Part shown: in pieces, positions 59,846-64,000 of the stretch
Layout: each line of letters begins with the position of its first letter
Position numbering within the stretch: position 1 is the first letter of the stretch
NCBI GenBank assembly: GCA_964628055.1
Contig: CAZVNL010000007.1
Location: 7,485 to 71,484 of the forward strand
Reading direction: 5' to 3'
Length of the DNA: 64,000 nt
Origin: CAZBEL01 sp964628055
GTDB lineage: Bacteria > Fidelibacterota > Marinisomatia > Marinisomatales > TCS56
Made by a program: the position numbers and the translations under genes
Notes under the pieces: generated by a model
Seen by the model: only the letters and a program-made list of their open reading frames with translations
Databases searched by the model: none
What the model was told of the DNA's origin: nothing

Positions 59846-61390
59846 ATGTTAGCCAAAGTACGGAGTAGTGCCATCTTGGGGATTGACGCTTATGTGGTGG
59901 AGGTAGAGGCCCACGTTACCGGCTCCCAACTGCCCCACTTTGCCACGGTAGGATTGCCGGAAGGGGCCGTTAAGGAGAGCAAAGAGCGGGTCATGGCCGC
60001 CATCCGGAATAGCGGCTATCCCTTTCCCTACAAATACATTACCGTCAACCTGGCTCCCGCTGATATTAAGAAGGAGGGCAGCGCCTTTGATTTACCCATT
60101 GCGGTGGGAATTTTAGCCGCCACGGGTATTGTTCAAACACACTATTTAGATAAGGTTTTGCTCTTAGGAGAGTTGGCCTTAGACGGTGCTTTACGACCCA
60201 TTAAGGGGGCCCTTTCTATCGCTCTTTGTGCACGCCGGGAGGGGATCAAAGGGATTCTATTACCGGAGGCCAACGCCACGGAGGCCGGTGTGGTGGAGGG
60301 TATTAGGGTAGCCGGTGTGGACCATTTAACCGCCGTAGTGGACATTTTGAACAGGAACCAGAAGATCGTTCCAGTCCAGGTAGACCGGGAGTCCCTGTTT
60401 CGCCAGGCGCAGCAGTACGTGGTGGATTTTGCCGACGTGAAGGGTCAGGAGCACGTGAAACGGGCGTTGGAAGTAGCTGCTGCGGGGGGACATAATGTGA
60501 TCATGATCGGACCCCCGGGGAGCGGTAAAACCATGCTAGCCAAGCGTCTCCCCACGATCTTACCCGACCTGACGCTTGACGAAGCCTTAGAGACCACCAA
60601 AATCCACTCCGTGGCAGGACTCCTACCGGAAGGGGCTGGAATTATCGCCACGCGACCCTTTCGAGCGCCCCACCACACTATCAGCGATGCCGGGTTAATC
60701 GGTGGTGGAACCATACCCAAGCCGGGGGAGGTGAGTCTGGCGCATCACGGCGTGTTGTTCTTAGATGAATTACCGGAGTTTAAGAAAAATGTTTTAGAAG
60801 TCATGCGTCAGCCCCTGGAAAACGGGGAGGTCACCATCGCCCGTGCGGCCCTGTCGCTTACCTATCCGGCCCGGTTCATGTTGGTAGCGGCCATGAATCC
60901 TTGTCCCTGCGGCTATGCCACCGACCCCCAGAACGAGTGTACCTGCACGCCCCCCATGATTCAGAAATACATGAGTCGAATCTCGGGACCGCTTTTAGAC
61001 CGCATTGACATTCATATCGAGGTCCCTGCCGTACCCTTTACGGACCTGGCCGAGAAGCAGCCCGGGGAACGGTCGGAAAAAGTGCAGGAGCGCATCCAAC
61101 GGGCCCGGAAGATTCAACTTGATCGATTTAAATCAACAGATGGATTGTATGCCAATGCCCAAATGGAAACCCAGGAACTCCAGACGTACTGTCAATTAGA
61201 CCAAACATCGGCCGATTTACTGAAACGCGCCATGGAGAAGTTGGGTCTCTCGGCGCGGGCCTACGACCGGATCTTGAAAGTATCCCGTACCATTGCTGAT
61301 TTAGAAGCGGCCGAATCCGTCCAGGCCCACCACCTAAGCGAGGCCATCCAGTATCGTACGCTGGATCGGCAGTTGTGGCTGACGGGGTGA
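59846..61390 (+). CDS. YifB/ComM-type Mg-chelatase-like AAA+ ATPase
   Basis: 514 residues. An N-terminal Lon-protease-like domain (VGLPEGAVKESKERVMAA; VNLAPADIKKEGSAFDLP), then Walker A GPPGSGKTMLAKRLP, Walker B GVLFLDELPEF, a zinc-like cluster MNPCPCGYATDPQNECTC and a C-terminal AAA lid (LSARAYDRILKVSRTIADLE). ComM is a helicase that helps branch migration during natural transformation. The length is typical. It is a housekeeping gene ending the dense gene region. Confidence 0.95.
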   Translation: MLAKVRSSAILGIDAYVVEVEAHVTGSQLPHFATVGLPEGAVKESKERVMAAIRNSGYPFPYKYITVNLAPADIKKEGSAFDLPIAVGILAATGIVQTHYLDKVLLLGELALDGALRPIKGALSIALCARREGIKGILLPEANATEAGVVEGIRVAGVDHLTAVVDILNRNQKIVPVQVDRESLFRQAQQYVVDFADVKGQEHVKRALEVAAAGGHNVIMIGPPGSGKTMLAKRLPTILPDLTLDEALETTKIHSVAGLLPEGAGIIATRPFRAPHHTISDAGLIGGGTIPKPGEVSLAHHGVLFLDELPEFKKNVLEVMRQPLENGEVTIARAALSLTYPARFMLVAAMNPCPCGYATDPQNECTCTPPMIQKYMSRISGPLLDRIDIHIEVPAVPFTDLAEKQPGERSEKVQERIQRARKIQLDRFKSTDGLYANAQMETQELQTYCQLDQTSADLLKRAMEKLGLSARAYDRILKVSRTIADLEAAESVQAHHLSEAIQYRTLDRQLWLTG

Positions 61391-61540
61391 ATTCACCCCG
61401 CGGGCACTGAGACACAGAGGTTATTGTTTCCCACAGCGAACAGAGATCCCGCTCCACCTGTTTATGAAGATCCATATTGACAGACGGGATCCACGGTTGT
61501 ATAGGTACTGGAAAATCCTTTTTATAGAGGGTTCTTCCGA

Positions 61541-61557
61541 CCCCGACGGAGTCGGGG
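61541..61557 (+). repeat. Short-loop palindrome (REP-like)
   Basis: CCCCGAC (61541-61547) and GTCGGGG (61551-61557) form a perfect 7-bp stem with a 3-nt loop, no T-run after it. Similar in layout to 46654-46672. Confidence 0.55.
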
Positions 61558-61569
61558 GAGGGGGTGTTA

Positions 61570-61657
61570 CCAGCCGGGGATCAGGTAAAAGCCTTATGTT
61601 TTAACGGCTGGAGAATTCCCGATTTGAGGGTTTGCCGAGTTCTTTACACGGGAATTC
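61570..61657 (+). repeat. Two consecutive long-loop inverted repeats
   Basis: CCAGCCG (61570-61576) with CGGCTGG (61605-61611), and GAATTCCCG (61613-61621) with CGGGAATTC (61649-61657). The two units adjoin with one base between them. Confidence 0.55.
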
Positions 61658-61853
61658 GGGCATGTAATTAGCTGCCATTAGATTGGCGACACACCCCGTA
61701 TCCCCGCTTAGACGTGGTGCCACCCCCTTGTTCTAGAGGGGATCTGTTGTTTAGGAATTATCACCGGAAAAACCAGTATTCAATTTTGTTGAAAATTTTA
61801 ATGATTTATCTTTACATTCACAATTAAAGTGGGGTTAGGGTTGGGGAATTAAA

Positions 61854-61943
61854 ATGGTCATTTACGTGGAGAGAGGTATACATAACTTGCGTGATCTGAC
61901 GATCTTGATTGGCCACAGTTCTCCTATGACGCGTGGAGTGTGA
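61854..61943 (+). pseudogene. Tyrosine recombinase (phage-integrase type) C-terminal remnant
   Basis: Frame ATG 61854 to TGA 61943 gives ERGIHNLRDLTILIGHSSPM followed by TRGV. This matches the last part of tyrosine recombinases (LLERGIDLRxxQELLGHSS, then TTxIYTHV), with the catalytic GH pair kept and the active-site tyrosine region lost. Nothing upstream is recognisable, so only a fossil of about 29 codons remains. Confidence 0.6.
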
Positions 61944-62060
61944 TAACTTCATAGGGAGAGGTTGCTTCTAAACTTTCATAATGTAAAATCACCCGCAGAG
62001 AGTTCAATATTCGTAAAGTCTGAAAATGGGATAGCTGAACAGTTTGACCTAATCTACTTT

Positions 62061-62276
62061 TTAATCCTTACAGTAATTGATCAGCAACGGATTAATATTG
62101 CCAATAAACAATATGACGCTGCCAATATCACCGATGCTTAAGTGCGCATTTTGACGGATCGATTACGAACTGAACCGATCAAGCTGGGCACATATAAAGT
62201 GATGGAATGAGTTGTTATGGCAGAGATGCTGAAAGATCAAGATTTCCAGCAATAAAGACCAACCGGTGAAGTTATA
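62061..62276 (+). pseudogene. CsgG/FlgO-like periplasmic-protein fragment, three in-frame stops
   Basis: The frame from 62061 reads VIDQQRINIANKQYDAANIT, then TAA at 62139, VRILTDRLRTEPIKLGTYKV, TGA at 62208, VVMAEMLKDQDFQQ, TAA at 62253. This resembles CsgG/FlgO-type modules (ALTDRLRxELxxTGKYxVVER, then MEEILKEQGFQQSG). No start or end survives. The third stop lies 24 bp before the LamG regulator, so the two may once have been one locus. Confidence 0.5.
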
Positions 62277-63872
62277 GTGAAAAGATTACTATCACACTAT
62301 ATACCTGTTATTTTGTCATTCTTCTTACTTTATGGTGCCGATAGTTCTAAGAATTGCATATTTCTAAATGGTATTGACAGTTATATTTTGGTACCTGATA
62401 AAGATTGCTTGGATATTACTGGTGATTTCACTCTAGAGTTATGGCTAAATATTCCTGAAACAAACTTATATGCACACATATTTTCCAAACATCAACCGGG
62501 TATTAATGATGACGGGAGTTGGGTTTTAAAGTTATATAAGTCTAAAAACGGGGAGACTTTTGTATTCTCTTGGCCTTATGTTCCAAATATTGTGATATTC
62601 GAGTATAAAAATAAGACAGGTGATCTTGGCTGGTTTCATTTCGCCATTTGTTATGATGATGCGAATGATTCCATATCATTTTGGCTAAATGGTGAAAGAG
62701 TTGCTGGTGAAAGGGTTGACGTTAATATTAAGAACACGAAGTGGCCACTTTACATAGGTTCAGAAGGTTCATACAATTTTTTCAAAGGTTATATCCGTGA
62801 AATTAGATTTTCTAATATTGTCAGATACAGAAATTCATTCCGACCGCAACCCGATTATATTCCAGATGATTTTACGATAGCCTATTGGCCTTGTAATGAG
62901 GGTAGATCGGATGTTCTACATGACTTGAGTAAATACGAGAATCATGGAAGACTGGAAAACGTTTCCTGGATATCTGTTGAACCTGAAACGAATAAGATGA
63001 TATCATATTATTGGTTGTTTGTATTACTGGCTATAATTATTGTGACTATATTATTGTTATTAAAAAGAAATAAAAGAGTTTTAATACAATCAATTACAAC
63101 AATAGGAGAACAACTGTTAACGCCACAATCTCATAGTGCCGGTATCAGCCTTTTTGGTGGTTTCCGAGCAGTCAATTCTCAGGGTGAGGATATTACGAAT
63201 AAATTCAGCCCGTTATCTCGGCAATTATTAATATTTATCTTATTAAATTCAACGGGATCTAGATTTTCACGTGGAGTTCCTTCAGAGAGGTTAATGAGTA
63301 CTTTTTGGCCTGATAATAACTATGAGAAGGCCAAAAATGCCATGGGGACAGCACTCAATAAATTGAGGAAATTGCTGAATGATATTGATAACTGCAGGCT
63401 GGTGAATAAAAATCACCTTTATCTAATACAGTGCCAATCATCAGATTCTTGCGATTATTTTAAATACGCGTTCATAAAACAGACACTGTTAAACAACTCT
63501 AATCCTAAGAGCGATAAATCCTTGTCTAAATTTATTGAAATCGTTGGGAAAGGTACATTATTGCCAGAAATGGATAGTAAGTGGTTGGATCCGTTTAAAG
63601 CATCTGTCACGAATGATGTAGTAAGTATAAGTTTATCGAAAGCCAAGGATTATCGAAATGATAATAACCCGGAGTTATTGTTGAAGCTTTCGACTGCAAT
63701 TTTATCTTGGGATGCACTAGATGAAGAAGCGTTAAAAATAAAAATAAAAGCGCTTACCAAATTAGGTCGTCATGGTGCGGCCAAAGAAACCTTTGAACGT
63801 TTTAAAAAAGAGTACTTCGATTTATTTGAAGAAGAGACAAACTTGAATTTCAATGACTTAATTTCGATATAA
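62277..63872 (+). CDS. LamG - TM - winged-helix/BTAD one-component membrane regulator
   Basis: 531 residues from GTG 62277. A signal sequence (about 1-20). Residues about 25-230 form a LamG/concanavalin-like domain (FTLELWLNIPETN; ISFWLNGERVAG; GYIREIRFSNIVRY; IAYWPCNEG). One helix at about 241-264. In the cytoplasm, about 285-375 is an OmpR/SARP-like winged helix (SPLSRQLLIFILLNS; MSTFWPDNNYEKAKNAMGTALNKLRKLL) and about 400-531 a BTAD-like helical domain (ALDEEALKIKIKALTKLGRH). It probably senses a glycan outside and binds DNA from the membrane. It is much more AT-rich than the neighbours. Confidence 0.8.
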   Translation: MKRLLSHYIPVILSFFLLYGADSSKNCIFLNGIDSYILVPDKDCLDITGDFTLELWLNIPETNLYAHIFSKHQPGINDDGSWVLKLYKSKNGETFVFSWPYVPNIVIFEYKNKTGDLGWFHFAICYDDANDSISFWLNGERVAGERVDVNIKNTKWPLYIGSEGSYNFFKGYIREIRFSNIVRYRNSFRPQPDYIPDDFTIAYWPCNEGRSDVLHDLSKYENHGRLENVSWISVEPETNKMISYYWLFVLLAIIIVTILLLLKRNKRVLIQSITTIGEQLLTPQSHSAGISLFGGFRAVNSQGEDITNKFSPLSRQLLIFILLNSTGSRFSRGVPSERLMSTFWPDNNYEKAKNAMGTALNKLRKLLNDIDNCRLVNKNHLYLIQCQSSDSCDYFKYAFIKQTLLNNSNPKSDKSLSKFIEIVGKGTLLPEMDSKWLDPFKASVTNDVVSISLSKAKDYRNDNNPELLLKLSTAILSWDALDEEALKIKIKALTKLGRHGAAKETFERFKKEYFDLFEEETNLNFNDLISI

Positions 63873-63943
63873 ATTAGAAATTACTGTTTGATACCCATTT
63901 CGCTACCATCTGCGGTTACGTTTAAATTGTAATCTTAATTGTA

Positions 63944-63967
63944 AAAAATGGTTATGCAACCATTTTT
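63944..63967. terminator. Bidirectional terminator-like hairpin
   Basis: AAAAATGGTT (63944-63953) pairs perfectly with AACCATTTTT (63958-63967), 4-nt loop. The T5 end serves the LamG regulator, 72 bp upstream, and the A5 start could serve a minus-strand gene beyond the window. Confidence 0.75.
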
Positions 63968-64000
63968 CTGTAAAATTGAGTAACAGGGTTTTCTTCAAGT

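Larger units (their letters stand above)
61391..62276. other. 886-bp gene-poor stretch with hairpins and decayed gene fragments
   Basis: No intact gene. It contains three inverted repeats (61541-61557, 61570-61611, 61613-61657), a tyrosine-recombinase-like remnant (61854-61943) and a CsgG/FlgO-like remnant (62061-62276). This composition suggests an old insertion or recombination site. Confidence 0.7.

Noticed and set aside
1..64000. CRISPR arrays, tRNA or rRNA genes, complete insertion sequences
   Set aside because: None was seen when reading the non-coding stretches; tandem repeats found are coding (46794-46877) or assembly-related.

Overview
This is one window of a draft bacterial genome, with a 100-N gap at 46920-47019. 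The organism is Gram-negative: there are outer-membrane barrels, lipoproteins, TolC-type and Lol-type export and System I cytochrome c maturation. It lives by anaerobic or respiratory electron transfer with hydrogen metabolism. Multiheme cytochromes, a Met/His-rich metal-defence set, a LamG/BTAD regulator and FCB-style signal peptides suggest a lineage near Calditrichota, Marinimicrobia or Ignavibacteriota. This placement is inference; no rRNA or marker gene in the window settles it.

Region 1 (1-8.4 kb), [NiFe]-hydrogenase end and maturation. The window opens in the last codons of a hydrogenase cytochrome b, followed by a second, paralogous cytochrome b and the hydrogenase endopeptidase. Converging on these is a complete minus-strand operon hypA-B-F-C-D-E, then a nickel permease with a His-rich loop and a VKOR-like thiol oxidoreductase.

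Region 2 (8.8-29.4 kb), electron-transfer hub. About 20 kb of co-directional, mostly overlapping genes encode ten c-type cytochromes with 82 heme-binding motifs by my count. They come with at least five different kinds of quinone-reactive inner-membrane module: (i) a Qrc/Alternative-Complex-III-like set (pentaheme lipoprotein, molybdopterin-fold protein, 4x[4Fe-4S] protein, NrfD), followed by a putative outer-membrane barrel and a 14-heme cytochrome; (ii) a Rieske/cytochrome b6-type complex with a 9-heme protein where cytochrome c1 or f would be; (iii) a 17-heme protein fused to a diheme cytochrome b domain (CbcL-like layout); (iv) an 18-heme NapC/NirT-type protein; (v) an 8-heme protein with a Tat-exported ferredoxin and a second NrfD. 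Together with the hydrogenase this looks like a branched system joining H2, menaquinone and periplasmic or extracellular acceptors.

Region 3 (29.4-36.7 kb). An M1 aminopeptidase with C-terminal HEAT-like repeats, an isochorismatase-family pseudogene with two in-frame TAA codons, and ccmF/ccmH/ccmI-like genes flanked by two paralogous small Cys-rich exported proteins.

Region 4 (36.8-49.2 kb), Cu/Ag-type metal-handling island. CusC-CusB-CusA RND efflux, a PII-like protein translationally coupled to CusA, an HMA-AraC fusion regulator, heavy-metal-binding-domain peptides, a CcmH-like Cys-rich protein, a Met-rich Ig-like lipoprotein, a DUF302 protein, a repeat-bearing Met/His-rich protein broken by the assembly gap, a DUF2231 fusion and a half-size UPF0016 transporter. 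The CusA lacks two of the three proton-relay residues known in E. coli CusA but keeps the three-Met metal site.

Region 5 (49.3-61.4 kb). TetR regulator with a clear promoter and inverted-repeat operator, outer-membrane barrel, ABC transporter (ATPase and two FtsX-type permeases), LolA-like protein, two TPR proteins, IspG, a small exported protein and a ComM/YifB ATPase.

Region 6 (61.4-64.0 kb). An AT-richer gene-poor stretch with hairpins, a decayed tyrosine-recombinase tail and a decayed CsgG/FlgO-like fragment, ending in a one-component regulator with a LamG - TM - winged-helix/BTAD layout and its terminator.
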